Below, one piece after another: positions 9,260-17,150 of a stretch of DNA of 64,000 bases; position 1 is the first letter of the stretch; each line of letters starts with the position of its first letter. A program made the translations under genes and the position numbers. Source of the stretch: Desulfosporosinus acidiphilus SJ4 (lineage in GTDB: Bacteria > Bacillota > Desulfitobacteriia > Desulfitobacteriales > Desulfitobacteriaceae); assembly GCF_000255115.2 (NCBI RefSeq), contig NC_018068.1, forward strand, positions 4,862,838 to 4,926,837, written 5' to 3'. The notes beneath the pieces are model-generated. The model did no database searches. It saw only the letters and a list, made by a program, of their open reading frames with translations, and was not told the origin of the DNA.

Positions 9260-10069
9260 TTATTCCCGTAAAATAATGAGTTCATGCGGAGTATGGCGAG
9301 GAGCAACATGCACTTTCACTTCAGGGCATTTTTGGGAAACCTTCGCTGCACTGAGAATATCCAAGACTGTTGATAAGGCTATCTCGGGAGTATTATTTTC
9401 CTCACTCAAATGAGCTAACACGATTCGTTGGGTATTTTCCTGAATCCACTCTGTGAGCCCCTCAGCCATTTGGGAGTTTTCCAGGTGTCCATAATGCCCG
9501 CTGATACGTCGTTTTAAATAGGCAGGATAAGGGCCGTTATGCAGCCGCTCTTCATCGTAATTTGCTTCAACAACCAGCCCATCGCAGCCTCTTAAATGCT
9601 TTTGCATACCCTCGGTAATTCTGCCGCTGTCGGTAGCTATTCCAACCACAAGGTGACTCTTCCCATCTTTGGGGGGCCGGACAATCTTTAACCCATAGCT
9701 TTCCCGGCTGTCATGTGAGGTGGGATAAAGCAAGACATCGAGCCCAGCACAGCTAAAAGAAGTACTAATTTCCCTACGCTGATTCTCGGCAAGTTTTCCT
9801 AAAGAATGGCTCATAGCCTTCCATAAGCCGGCTGTAGCATAAATCGGGATATTTAGTTTCCTTGCCAGAATGCCTACTCCCCGAATATGATCAATATGTT
9901 CGTGAGTAACAATGATTCCTTCAATCTCTGATCCGGCAATATCTATTTGAGAAAGGTTGGCCAGGAGACTCTTGCCGCTTATTCCGCAATCAACCAACAA
10001 ATGTCTGTGTCCCTCGCCCACAAGAATTGCATTTCCTGAACTTCCGCTTGCCAAGGTTGTAAAATGCAA
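9260..10069 (-). CDS. walJ: WalJ/YycJ metallo-beta-lactamase-fold hydrolase
   Basis: Cytoplasmic MBL-fold nuclease-like protein of 269 residues; YycJ/WalJ has been linked to cell-wall/division control and to DNA repair-associated exonuclease activity. Metal ligands are visible: H56-E-H58-I-D60-H61 in THEHIDH, the later histidine in PTSHDS, and the aspartate in GIATDSGR. The SGSSGNA start is characteristic of this subfamily. The order TPR gene - walJ - htrA suggests an operon. The ATG is preceded by a GGAGGA site. Confidence 0.9.
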   Translation of the reverse strand: MHFTTLASGSSGNAILVGEGHRHLLVDCGISGKSLLANLSQIDIAGSEIEGIIVTHEHIDHIRGVGILARKLNIPIYATAGLWKAMSHSLGKLAENQRREISTSFSCAGLDVLLYPTSHDSRESYGLKIVRPPKDGKSHLVVGIATDSGRITEGMQKHLRGCDGLVVEANYDEERLHNGPYPAYLKRRISGHYGHLENSQMAEGLTEWIQENTQRIVLAHLSEENNTPEIALSTVLDILSAAKVSQKCPEVKVHVAPRHTPHELIILRE

Positions 10070-10152
10070 GAATCATCTCCTCCATCCGGTGTTTATAATT
10101 CTCTGCAGAAATTTTCTTTATAACTGAACCGCATCCGATGATGGAAATATAG

Positions 10153-10851
10153 CTACTTGCCCGTAGGCGAAGGAGTTGAAGCACCGTTTTTTAGCGCTGG
10201 ATTTGGATTTGTAATACCGTTAGCAGCCGTATTAGACCCTTTCATTTGACTTTGAGCCTGACTGATCATGGCAGCAATTTGATCCTTCACTGTACCAGTG
10301 GGAGCTGCCTTCTGAGCCTTTTGCCATTGTGCGACAGCCCCTGCCAAATCGTTTTTGGCATAGGCGAGAAATATGCCATAATTCACTAAGCCATTAACAA
10401 AATCCGGCTTAATGCTTAAGGCTTCTTGATACGTCGTTTCGGCTAAACCATTTTGCCCGCTTTTAAAGGCTGCTGTTGCCATGTCAACCATAACATTGGG
10501 ATCCTTATTTATCTTAAGAACATTCTGATAGGCTTCCACCGCATGTTTATAATTTTCAGCAGCCTCAGAGGGCGCTGCTGTTTCCGCCGCCGAACCCGCA
10601 TCATAATATTCATTGCCAAGATCTGTTTGCAACGCAATATTGCTCGGATCCTTCTTAGCTCTCTCGGCCAAATCCGCCAAGCGGGCCTTCGCAGCCTGAT
10701 AATCCGCAGCAACGGAATTGCCTGCCGAGTTCTGATTCGGAACCTGAATTCCGCTGCTGCCAAAAAACATAGCAAAGCCCGAACCTACCATAGCAATCGT
10801 GATAAGACTCACCAGAATGATCGCAAATCCCCGTTGTTTACCTTTCCTCAC
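10153..10851 (-). CDS. Membrane-anchored TPR-repeat protein
   Basis: 232 residues: a short basic N-terminus (RKGKQR), one membrane segment (about 9-28), a low-complexity linker, then about three tetratricopeptide repeats between residues 50 and 190 (for example AETTYQEALSIKPDFVNGLVN). The tail is Asn/Pro/Ser-rich. It probably scaffolds protein contacts at the membrane; no enzymatic motif is visible. The start is GTG behind a GAGGT site. It lies upstream of walJ and htrA on the same strand. Specific partners cannot be named. Confidence 0.8.
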   Translation of the reverse strand: MRKGKQRGFAIILVSLITIAMVGSGFAMFFGSSGIQVPNQNSAGNSVAADYQAAKARLADLAERAKKDPSNIALQTDLGNEYYDAGSAAETAAPSEAAENYKHAVEAYQNVLKINKDPNVMVDMATAAFKSGQNGLAETTYQEALSIKPDFVNGLVNYGIFLAYAKNDLAGAVAQWQKAQKAAPTGTVKDQIAAMISQAQSQMKGSNTAANGITNPNPALKNGASTPSPTGK

Positions 10852-10925
10852 ACCTCATACCTCCCGCCGCCAAATCCTATCATCCAATTATTGTAACACA
10901 TATACTTCTTCTTCCCAAACAGCGA

Positions 10926-12860
10926 TCAATCTAAATACCACTTTCGGATTTGACAGCGCATCTCGTAGTAACAAGTACTTTCTCCTATATCAGAACATTT
11001 GCCAAGAATCAATTGATTAACTCCCAACCCTTCGGAGGTTGTTCCTTCAGGAAGAACTACCGTTTCAGGATGAATATCTTCAGATAAAACGACTGCGGCA
11101 ACAAGCTGACCGTATGCAGTCTCCACGATGGCCTGATCACCGTGATTGAGGCGGAATTTCTCAGCTAAATCTGGATGGAGGAAGACCTTAAAACCCTCGT
11201 CCTGATGAAACTGAGAATGCATAGCATTGCCGGGATGAGGAGTGAGCAGATGGTAAGGGAATTCAACTGCTTCTCCCAGGTCTGCCAGATCTAGCTCTGA
11301 AGAGAGTTCGATTTTCCCGCTGGGAGTTTTAAAATCCTTGTTCTCCCAGGCAACTTTAGGTATATAGGGAGCATAGACCGGTCCTTGAGCAAGCTTATCA
11401 AGAGAAATCTCATACGTTTCACTTAACGGTTGGAGGACAAATTCCAGCCACTCTCTGGACGAAGCATAGGGAAAATCCTTTTCTATCCCCAATCTCTTCG
11501 CCAACTCTGTGAAGATCACAGGCTCTGCCTGGACTTCTCCCTGGGGCTCAAGGACTTTTTGAGCATAATGAATTAGGGGACTCCATGAGGTTTTAACTAA
11601 ATCCTCTTCTTCAAAAATTGTCGCTGCCGGCAGAACTAAATCCGACTGACGAGCTGTTTCCGTTAAAACAGTATCTATAACGACCTTAAAGGGAATCTTC
11701 CGCCAAAGATCTCGCCAAAGCTGAGAGTTTGGCTGTTGAACCAATGGATTGGAACGGGTCACCACTGCCAGTTGAATAGCCGGATCTGCCTTCAGGAGTT
11801 CCTCTGCAAGTATCGGGTGGGGGTAAGTTCTTGACCGATAGCGTTCGGGAGGAAGCAGCACAGAATTCATTTTTCCCTGATGGTACTGATGGGCATAATG
11901 CACTCCTGCACCTGCCCAGCCAATATTTCCGCTGATAGCCGCCAAGCCGTCAATAGCCCGAACCGCATTTCCCCCTTTGATATAGCGCTGAAGCCCGTAG
12001 CCTAAAATAATGGACACGGGGCCAGCATGACTCACGGCTCTTGCCAGCTGGGTCAACTGAGTGACGCCGACGCCTGTTATAGCTGCCACTTTCTCGGGGA
12101 AAAACTCCTTGGCTCTTCTCGCAAACCCTTCAAATCCCTGGATATAGTTTTGAATAAAGAGAGTATCCTGCCAGCGTTCGCGCAAAATAATATGACTTAA
12201 GCCTAAGGCTAAGGCCCCGTCCGTACCGGGCCGAACCTGATAATACTCATCTGCGAACTCCGCACTCTTAACTCGAATTGGATTGATCACTAGGACACGG
12301 GCTCCCCGCTTCTTAGCCCCCAATAAATGGGGGATAAGATGAACATTTGTTACCGCCGGGTCTCTTCCCCAGAGCACAATAGTCTTGGCATCTTCTAAAT
12401 CCTCCCACGAATTAGAAAAAACCCCGCCAAAATCTAATTCTTGAGCCTGGTAACCGGCTCCCCAGCACATACTCCCCCGAGGTTCCGTAACACCGCCCAA
12501 GGCTTGGAAAAACCTTTGGTCCAGTTCCCGGAGAACGCCATTGCTGCCATAATCGTAATGATGAAAAATCCCCCAAGGCCCTACATCATCCAATGTTTTT
12601 TTAATCGCTTCCGTCAGGAGAAGGTAAGCTTGATCCCAACTCACCCTTTCCCACCGCTGCCCTTGCCTTAAGAGGGGAAATTTCAAGCGATCCGGCGAAA
12701 AGACACGTTTTCCTAACGCCTGACCTTTAGAGCAGATAAATCCCTTCGTAATATTGTTTGCGGGATCCCCCTTGATAAGAAGACTATTTTCCCTCTTCTC
12801 AACCAGAAAAGCACATCCATCAGGACAATTTAAGGGACACGCTGAACGTACCATCGTCAT
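10926..12860 (-). CDS. Molybdopterin oxidoreductase (DMSO reductase family)
   Basis: 644 residues. An N-terminal [4Fe-4S] site has ligands C8, C12, C16 and C43 (SACPLNCPDGC ... GFICSKG), followed by molybdopterin-binding domains and a C-terminal dinucleotide-binding domain (HPGNAMHSQFHQ, NHGDQAIVETAYG). The likely Mo ligand is C132 in GSMCWGAG; no in-frame UGA/selenocysteine is used. There is no Tat signal, so it acts in the cytoplasm. No electron-transfer or membrane subunit is adjacent, which makes the substrate uncertain (formate-, thiosulfate- or biotin-sulfoxide-type enzymes are all possible). It lies after the SCIFF maturase gene, separated by a type A repeat. Confidence 0.9.
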   Translation of the reverse strand: MTMVRSACPLNCPDGCAFLVEKRENSLLIKGDPANNITKGFICSKGQALGKRVFSPDRLKFPLLRQGQRWERVSWDQAYLLLTEAIKKTLDDVGPWGIFHHYDYGSNGVLRELDQRFFQALGGVTEPRGSMCWGAGYQAQELDFGGVFSNSWEDLEDAKTIVLWGRDPAVTNVHLIPHLLGAKKRGARVLVINPIRVKSAEFADEYYQVRPGTDGALALGLSHIILRERWQDTLFIQNYIQGFEGFARRAKEFFPEKVAAITGVGVTQLTQLARAVSHAGPVSIILGYGLQRYIKGGNAVRAIDGLAAISGNIGWAGAGVHYAHQYHQGKMNSVLLPPERYRSRTYPHPILAEELLKADPAIQLAVVTRSNPLVQQPNSQLWRDLWRKIPFKVVIDTVLTETARQSDLVLPAATIFEEEDLVKTSWSPLIHYAQKVLEPQGEVQAEPVIFTELAKRLGIEKDFPYASSREWLEFVLQPLSETYEISLDKLAQGPVYAPYIPKVAWENKDFKTPSGKIELSSELDLADLGEAVEFPYHLLTPHPGNAMHSQFHQDEGFKVFLHPDLAEKFRLNHGDQAIVETAYGQLVAAVVLSEDIHPETVVLPEGTTSEGLGVNQLILGKCSDIGESTCYYEMRCQIRKWYLD

Positions 12861-12943
12861 AACTAGTTCCTCCCAATATCCGCCTTAACAACGAACCACA
12901 GGAATAAATATCCCTCGGTCTCTTGACAGCCATCCTTGGTTTC

Positions 12944-13030
12944 AGAGACTGAGGCCAATCCACACTGCAGGAGTCCGCGTATCGAGTTGCAGTGTGACGA
13001 TAAGCTTGTCCACTTATCGTCATAACCAGC
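12944..13030 (+). repeat. Dispersed intergenic repeat, module A copy 2
   Basis: Same two-hairpin structure as copy 1: CACACTGCA/TGCAGTGTG then CGATAAGC...CTTATCG, ending in ACCAGC. It abuts the stop codon of the SCIFF maturase gene. Confidence 0.8.
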
Positions 13031-14485
13031 TTAATTTTGTTGGATTTCTTTAATCTTAACGTACAAAGCCACTTCTAAACGTTTTCTTTGCAGCTTACAG
13101 CCAAGATCGTAAACCTCATTAAGTTTCTGGGTAAAAGCCACATTCGCCGCGTGGCATCCCCCACTGCAGGCAAATCGGGCCCAGCATTCCTGGCAAGACG
13201 ATTTAGCATAGATGTTCGCCGCCCGGAACTCGCGAACCAAATCTGCCTTAAGATCTAAGGGATCTTGATCGTAAAGGGAACCAAGTTTGAAGGCCTCTTG
13301 TCCGACAAATTGATGACAAGGATAAAGATCCCCCTCAGGAGAAATAGCCACATATTCGTGACCTGCCCCGCAGCCCGACAACCTTTTATGCAGGCAGGGG
13401 CCATGATCAAGAGCAATATTAAAGTGGAAAAAATTAAAACCCTGCCCCTGTGACTTCCGTTGGAGAATGGCCTCGCCTAAGCGGTCATAAGATTCATAGA
13501 TTTTATTTAAATCTCCTTCCTGAAAGGCATAAGGATCCTCCGGCCCTGCCACCACGGGTTCAACAGAAATTTGCTGAACTCCTAGATCAGCCATGTGTAA
13601 GACATCCCGGTCAAAATCGCAATTAAAATGAGTATAAGTACCTCGCACATAATAATAGGTTCCCAAAGCATAGGGGGAACTTTCCGGCCTCAAAGCTGTA
13701 AATTGTTGGATTCGCGGCACAACTTCATGATAGCTTCCACGTCCGTCAGCATGGGGCCGCATTCGGTCATGGATTTCCGGACGACCGTCGAGACTTAAAA
13801 CGACACTAATCTCCTCTTGCTCCAAGAAATTCTGAATTTCTTCATTGAGCAAGACACCATTGGTAGTTAAGGTGAATTTAATAGTTTTGTTTTGAGCCTT
13901 TGCGGCTTTTTTTCCGTAATCAACCAAGGCTTTAACAACACCAAAATTTATCAGGGGTTCCCCTCCAAAGAAATCTACCTCGCAATGGTTTCTATGTTTT
14001 GATGCTGCTAAGACAAAGTCAATTCCCCGTTTGCCCGTCTCCAAATCCATTAATGTCCTGTTGCCTCCAAAGGCTCCGGTTCCGGCAAAACAGTATTCAC
14101 AGCGCAAATTACAGTCATGAGCAACATGAAGGCAAATTGCTTTGACAATAGGCTTTTCTGGATATGCGGGAATAATCCGTTCTGTTTCTTGAGAAAACAG
14201 CGTCCCTTCCTGGCGAAGTTCTTCCAGTTCGTATAAAATTTCCGAGAATGTTTCTTTATCCCAAAGTTTTCCCTCCAATCTAAGAGCTTCTTCCAGTCCT
14301 TCCTGGGAAAGCCGGCTCTCTTTCTTGTTTAAGTCTTCCATAGTTCTTAAAATGTTAAAGGTCTCTTCATCCAGCAGATGTATCGAGCCTGAGTTGACAT
14401 CGTAACCGATCAATAAGTCTCCCTGCCGGAAACAATGAACATTCTTTTTGAAATCGTATCCTGCCAATTCCTTAAAATTAAACAT
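13031..14485 (-). CDS. scfB: SCIFF peptide maturase (radical SAM/SPASM)
   Basis: Radical SAM enzyme that forms thioether cross-links in the SCIFF peptide. The 484 residues include a precursor-recognition (RRE-like) N-terminal region, the radical SAM cluster C125-X3-C129-X2-C132 in CNLRCEYC, and a C-terminal SPASM domain with many cysteines (GCGAGHEYV, YPCHQF, CQECWARFACSGGC) expected to bind two auxiliary [4Fe-4S] clusters. The substrate gene scfA lies immediately upstream, separated by 93 bases that hold an attenuator-like hairpin. Length and motifs agree with the clostridial family. Confidence 0.96.
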   Translation of the reverse strand: MFNFKELAGYDFKKNVHCFRQGDLLIGYDVNSGSIHLLDEETFNILRTMEDLNKKESRLSQEGLEEALRLEGKLWDKETFSEILYELEELRQEGTLFSQETERIIPAYPEKPIVKAICLHVAHDCNLRCEYCFAGTGAFGGNRTLMDLETGKRGIDFVLAASKHRNHCEVDFFGGEPLINFGVVKALVDYGKKAAKAQNKTIKFTLTTNGVLLNEEIQNFLEQEEISVVLSLDGRPEIHDRMRPHADGRGSYHEVVPRIQQFTALRPESSPYALGTYYYVRGTYTHFNCDFDRDVLHMADLGVQQISVEPVVAGPEDPYAFQEGDLNKIYESYDRLGEAILQRKSQGQGFNFFHFNIALDHGPCLHKRLSGCGAGHEYVAISPEGDLYPCHQFVGQEAFKLGSLYDQDPLDLKADLVREFRAANIYAKSSCQECWARFACSGGCHAANVAFTQKLNEVYDLGCKLQRKRLEVALYVKIKEIQQN

Positions 14486-14522
14486 TATCGTCCTCTCTCT
14501 CGCTTCTTAGTATAAATAGAAC

Positions 14523-14551
14523 AGAACCCAGCCCGAGAAGGATTGGGTTCT
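14523..14551 (-). terminator. Attenuator-like hairpin between scfA and scfB
   Basis: Eight-bp perfect arms AGAACCCA/TGGGTTCT followed on the minus strand by GTTCTATTT. Partial termination here would give more peptide precursor than maturase. Confidence 0.6.
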
Positions 14552-14578
14552 GAGATCATGTACAAATTCAGAGCAACA

Positions 14579-14719
14579 TTATTTAACACACACTTGGTTA
14601 CCAACCGTGCATGAAGTTTTACATGCAGATTGGCAAGAGGTCTGACAATTTCCGCAGCCCCCAGTTTTAACAGTAGCACTTAGGTTTGCTTTAACAATCG
14701 TCTGAATGTGTTTTGCCAT
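14579..14719 (-). CDS. scfA: SCIFF ribosomal peptide precursor
   Basis: A 46-residue peptide beginning MAKHIQTIVKANLSA with six cysteines at 22, 25, 29, 33, 37 and 44, the defining 'six cysteines in forty-five residues' pattern. The core KTGGCGNCQTSCQSACK is near-identical to the clostridial consensus as I recall it. ScfB links Cys to nearby Thr residues as thioethers; the biological role of the mature product is unknown. The ATG has an AGGAGGG ribosome site 7 bases upstream and an extended -10 promoter. Confidence 0.95.
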   Translation of the reverse strand: MAKHIQTIVKANLSATVKTGGCGNCQTSCQSACKTSCTVGNQVCVK

Positions 14720-14762
14720 TCAAACACCCTCCTCTCGAATCGTACGTCATAATCCGTTTTTG

Positions 14763-14792
14763 ATTATATCATAAGGACAAGAGAAAAGGCAA
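14763..14792 (-). promoter_or_regulatory. Promoter of scfA
   Basis: Extended -10 TGATATAAT with a weak -35 TTGCCT 18 bases away, about 45 bases upstream of scfA. Confidence 0.6.
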
Positions 14793-14883
14793 AAGTTCCA
14801 AGCATTAAGTATCATCGAGAAATCACAAGCAATCCTGATTAATTAACGGAGATAGAGTGAATATCTAATTTGAAGCAAAAATC

Positions 14884-14913
14884 TTGACGAATTTGATGAG
14901 TTATACATATAAT
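14884..14913 (+). promoter_or_regulatory. Promoter of the M-box transcript
   Basis: TTGACG and TATAAT with 18-base spacing, starting transcription just before the riboswitch. Confidence 0.75.
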
Positions 14914-14929
14914 GGAGTAGACATGAATC

Positions 14930-15084
14930 TCTGTTAGGTGAGGCTCCTGCATATACATAAGCCACTGCCCAGAAATGTCGAGAGACGCCAATTGGGTAGA
15001 ACAGGTATTGCCGGCATAAGGTTTTACTTAATGTGGCTGAGATAACTCTACGCTATGCAGTGCTAAAACTCAACGAGAAGGGAG
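14930..15084 (+). promoter_or_regulatory. M-box (ykoK) Mg2+ riboswitch
   Basis: Conserved blocks in order: TTAGGTGAGGCTCC, CCACTGCCCAGAAATGTC, GAGAGACGCCAA, GGGTAGAACAGG, ATAAGG, GCTAAAACTCAACGAGAAG. These are the M-box core that senses Mg2+. The downstream genes are a CBS/MgtE_N protein and remnants of an apparent Mg2+ transporter, which fits. Confidence 0.95.
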
Positions 15085-15131
15085 GTCACAATGTTACCCA
15101 TGACCTTCTGTATTAGTATAGAGGTCTTTTT
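15083..15131 (+). terminator. M-box expression platform: mutually exclusive antiterminator and terminator
   Basis: AGGTCA (15083-15088) can pair with TGACCT (15101-15106). The same TGACCT is needed for the terminator GACCTT...GAGGTC followed by six T. With Mg2+ bound, the aptamer should free the terminator and stop transcription. Confidence 0.75.
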
Positions 15132-15188
15132 TATACTTCAGAACTGTACGAAATATTCTATTTTAGGGAATATTAAGGAGGTGGTTTT

Positions 15189-15318
15189 ATGGGTTCTGGC
15201 CCTTATCATTTGTGCACTTGTATTTTTCTTAATCCTCAAAGGAGTCTTTTCGCCCAAGGCGCCAGACTCCGACACTAAAAGGAGGGAAGCAAATGAGCGA
15301 CGTAAAAGTATTAGGTGA
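15189..15318 (+). pseudogene. Small single-span membrane protein, apparently frameshifted at its start
   Basis: An ideal ribosome site (AAGGAGG, 7-base spacer) points to ATG at 15189, but that frame gives 29 unlikely residues. One base over, the frame reads VLALIICALVFFLILKGVF followed by a charged tail (KRREANERRK), a clear membrane helix, ending at 15318. Removing one G from the GGG after the ATG would join them. No other good start exists in the helix frame (GTG 15181 lies inside the ribosome site). It overlaps the next gene by 26 bases. Family not recognised. Confidence 0.45.
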
Positions 15319-16594
15319 GTTTTTCTTCAGCCAGTTATCCAATAAACCAATCTGGGATGTTCAAGGTCGCTGCATCGGTCGATTACATGACCTTGCCATG
15401 CGTTGGGATAATCTCTCACCTCTGGTTACAGGCATTCGCTATGCCAAAAAAATCCCCGCGCTTATTCCGATCCAATGGGTCGAATCCTGGGATGCAGAGG
15501 GCCTTCACTTAAATACAACCTTTGATCAGCAACAAACCTGCCCTTTGCATGATGATGAAACATTTATTGGAAAATGGCTCTTAGATAAACAAATTATTGA
15601 TCTTGAAGGTTCAAGAATCGTACGCGTCAATGATATTTCTTTGTCCTGGGTCTCTCGCGATAATCACCAGTTCGTTGTTTTAGTCGCGGTAGACATTGGA
15701 GTCCGCGGCCTGTTTCGCCGCTTAGGTATAGAGTTCTTATTGAAAAGTATTAGGAATAACTTTGTAGGCTGTCAATACATCAAACCTCTGGAAAACAGAA
15801 CTTCCTCTCTCCAACTAACTCGGGAAAAAGAGCAGCTCCGCCAACTTCACCCTGCAGACATTGCAGACCTTATTGAGGAAATGGATTACAAACAAAGAGC
15901 TAACTTTCTCGAATCTCTTGACTCTCAGCAGACCATTGATGCCTTATCAGAAATGGAATTAGACACCCAAGTTGAAATGATTTCCCAGATGGATGAAGAA
16001 CGTGCCTCCGACATCCTCGAAGAAATGCCTGCTGATGAGGCTGCCGATATCCTGAGTGTTTTATCCGCGGAGAAATCAGAAGAACTTCTTCGCCTCATGG
16101 AATCCGATGATGCCGAAGATGTTCGTGAACTGATGCAATATGAAGAGGAAACTGCCGGTTCTCTGATGACGACCGAATACATCGGCTTACCTGTCTGGCT
16201 GACCGCCGATCAGGCTATTAATGAATTAAGGCGCCTTGCTCCTGAAGCAGAAACCATTTATTATCTCTATGTTATTGACGAGCAAGAGACTCTCGAAGGT
16301 GTGCTCTCGCTCCGAGAACTTATCATTGCCGCTCCCCATACCCCGCTTAGTGAGCTTATGCATACGAAAATTGTCAAAATATCCCCCTTTGTTGATCATG
16401 AAAAAGTGGCTGAAATTATTCACAAATATGGTCTGCTTGCCGTCCCTGTCGTCAACGATCAAGATCAGGTCTTGGGTATCATCACCGTTGACGACGTTTT
16501 GGAGTTATTAATGCCGGATCGTCCGCGTGCAGAGATACACTCTAGCTTAATTGCACGCCGGCGGCTGCGGGCGAAGGGAGGGCATAGCGAATGA
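15293..16594 (+). CDS. Mg2+-responsive PRC-barrel / MgtE_N / CBS protein
   Basis: 433-residue soluble protein with two PRC-barrel-like segments (about 5-80 and 93-165), an MgtE_N superhelical domain (about 180-285, EEMPADEAADILSVLS) and a CBS pair (about 290-345 and 350-412). It has the sensor half of MgtE but no membrane channel. In clostridia such proteins are found next to an Nramp-like Mg2+ importer (NMgT type) behind an M-box and probably gate or regulate it. Here the partner appears reduced to a stub (16591-16689). A strong AGGAGGG ribosome site precedes the ATG. Confidence 0.88.
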   Translation: MSDVKVLGEFFFSQLSNKPIWDVQGRCIGRLHDLAMRWDNLSPLVTGIRYAKKIPALIPIQWVESWDAEGLHLNTTFDQQQTCPLHDDETFIGKWLLDKQIIDLEGSRIVRVNDISLSWVSRDNHQFVVLVAVDIGVRGLFRRLGIEFLLKSIRNNFVGCQYIKPLENRTSSLQLTREKEQLRQLHPADIADLIEEMDYKQRANFLESLDSQQTIDALSEMELDTQVEMISQMDEERASDILEEMPADEAADILSVLSAEKSEELLRLMESDDAEDVRELMQYEEETAGSLMTTEYIGLPVWLTADQAINELRRLAPEAETIYYLYVIDEQETLEGVLSLRELIIAAPHTPLSELMHTKIVKISPFVDHEKVAEIIHKYGLLAVPVVNDQDQVLGIITVDDVLELLMPDRPRAEIHSSLIARRRLRAKGGHSE

Positions 16595-16689
16595 ACCGCA
16601 GAGAACGAATAGGACTATTCCTCGCTGTAATGGGGCCTGGGATTCTTACCCTTCTTCTGCTCGTTTGCTTTTCAGGATGCTCGGCATAG
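16591..16689 (+). pseudogene. 32-residue stub resembling the N-terminus of an Nramp-type Mg2+ transporter
   Basis: The ATG overlaps the stop of the CBS gene as ATGA. The product begins MNRRERIGLFLAVMGPGIL; a short basic leader followed by a GPG(I/L) first helix is typical of Nramp/NMgT proteins, which continue with a metal-binding D-P-G-N-like segment. Here the sequence goes straight to LLLLVCFSGCSA and a stop, as if a large internal deletion joined both ends. Alternatively it is a genuine tiny membrane peptide. A terminator follows 37 bases later. Confidence 0.45.
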
Positions 16690-16725
16690 TTTAGTTTTCG
16701 AAAATCAATAATGTTTTAATTAAAG

Positions 16726-16769
16726 CAAGGGCCAATATTGCTGTTTCGTTTGAGCAATACTGACCCTTG
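16726..16769 (+). terminator. Terminator of the M-box operon
   Basis: CAAGGG-CCA-ATATTGCT pairs with AGCAATA-CTGA-CCCTTG, followed by a T-rich tract. Confidence 0.75.
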
Positions 16770-16801
16770 TAAATTTCTCTTTCCCGCAGCCTCTGGTGAA
16801 C

Positions 16802-16843
16802 GTGATGATGCCGCTGCGGCATAGAGGTTTGATTGTATAAAGG
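16802..16843 (+). repeat. Dispersed intergenic repeat, module B tail
   Basis: GATGCCGCTGCGGCATAGAG then GTTTGATTGTATAAA matches the 3' end of module B at 48511-48546 and 61930-61965. Confidence 0.55.
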
Positions 16844-16873
16844 AAACTCCGCTTGTGCCATAAAGCTTTAGGC

Positions 16874-17038
16874 CTACGAAGCCAAACTTCTCAAATCTTG
16901 CATTAGATAATACTCGTTAAGTAACCTATCCAAACATTGACTCATCGTCACAATTTCCGGATCCGTCAGACTTCTACTTTCTGCGGAGTCATTTAATTTT
17001 CTACGAGCATCTTCAATTAAGGACATCAGGGCATCCAT
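16874..17038 (-). CDS. Spo0E-like sporulation regulatory phosphatase
   Basis: A 54-residue protein with the Spo0E family signature: SRSLTDPEIVTMSQCLDRLL followed by NEYY. The S-x3-D-type motif (here SQCLD) carries the catalytic aspartate region. Such proteins dephosphorylate Spo0A~P and delay sporulation. The ATG has a GAGGTG site about 9 bases upstream. It is a single gene between the Mg2+ locus and marR on the minus strand. Confidence 0.88.
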   Translation of the reverse strand: MDALMSLIEDARRKLNDSAESRSLTDPEIVTMSQCLDRLLNEYYLMQDLRSLAS

Positions 17039-17150
17039 TCTGACACTTGCACCTCTTTTTCACAATAAGAACCTGAAAAAAACAAATAAGTTTACGCACA
17101 ATCCCTTTACTGGTATATTTTAGTATATTGTGCTAAAAAATGCAAGCCCT

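Noticed and set aside
10926..12860. Selenocysteine in the molybdopterin oxidoreductase
   Set aside because: No in-frame TGA; the Mo-ligand position is Cys132.
14485..14679. 64-codon frame over scfA
   Set aside because: It runs in a different frame over the SCIFF peptide; the six-cysteine frame is the real gene.
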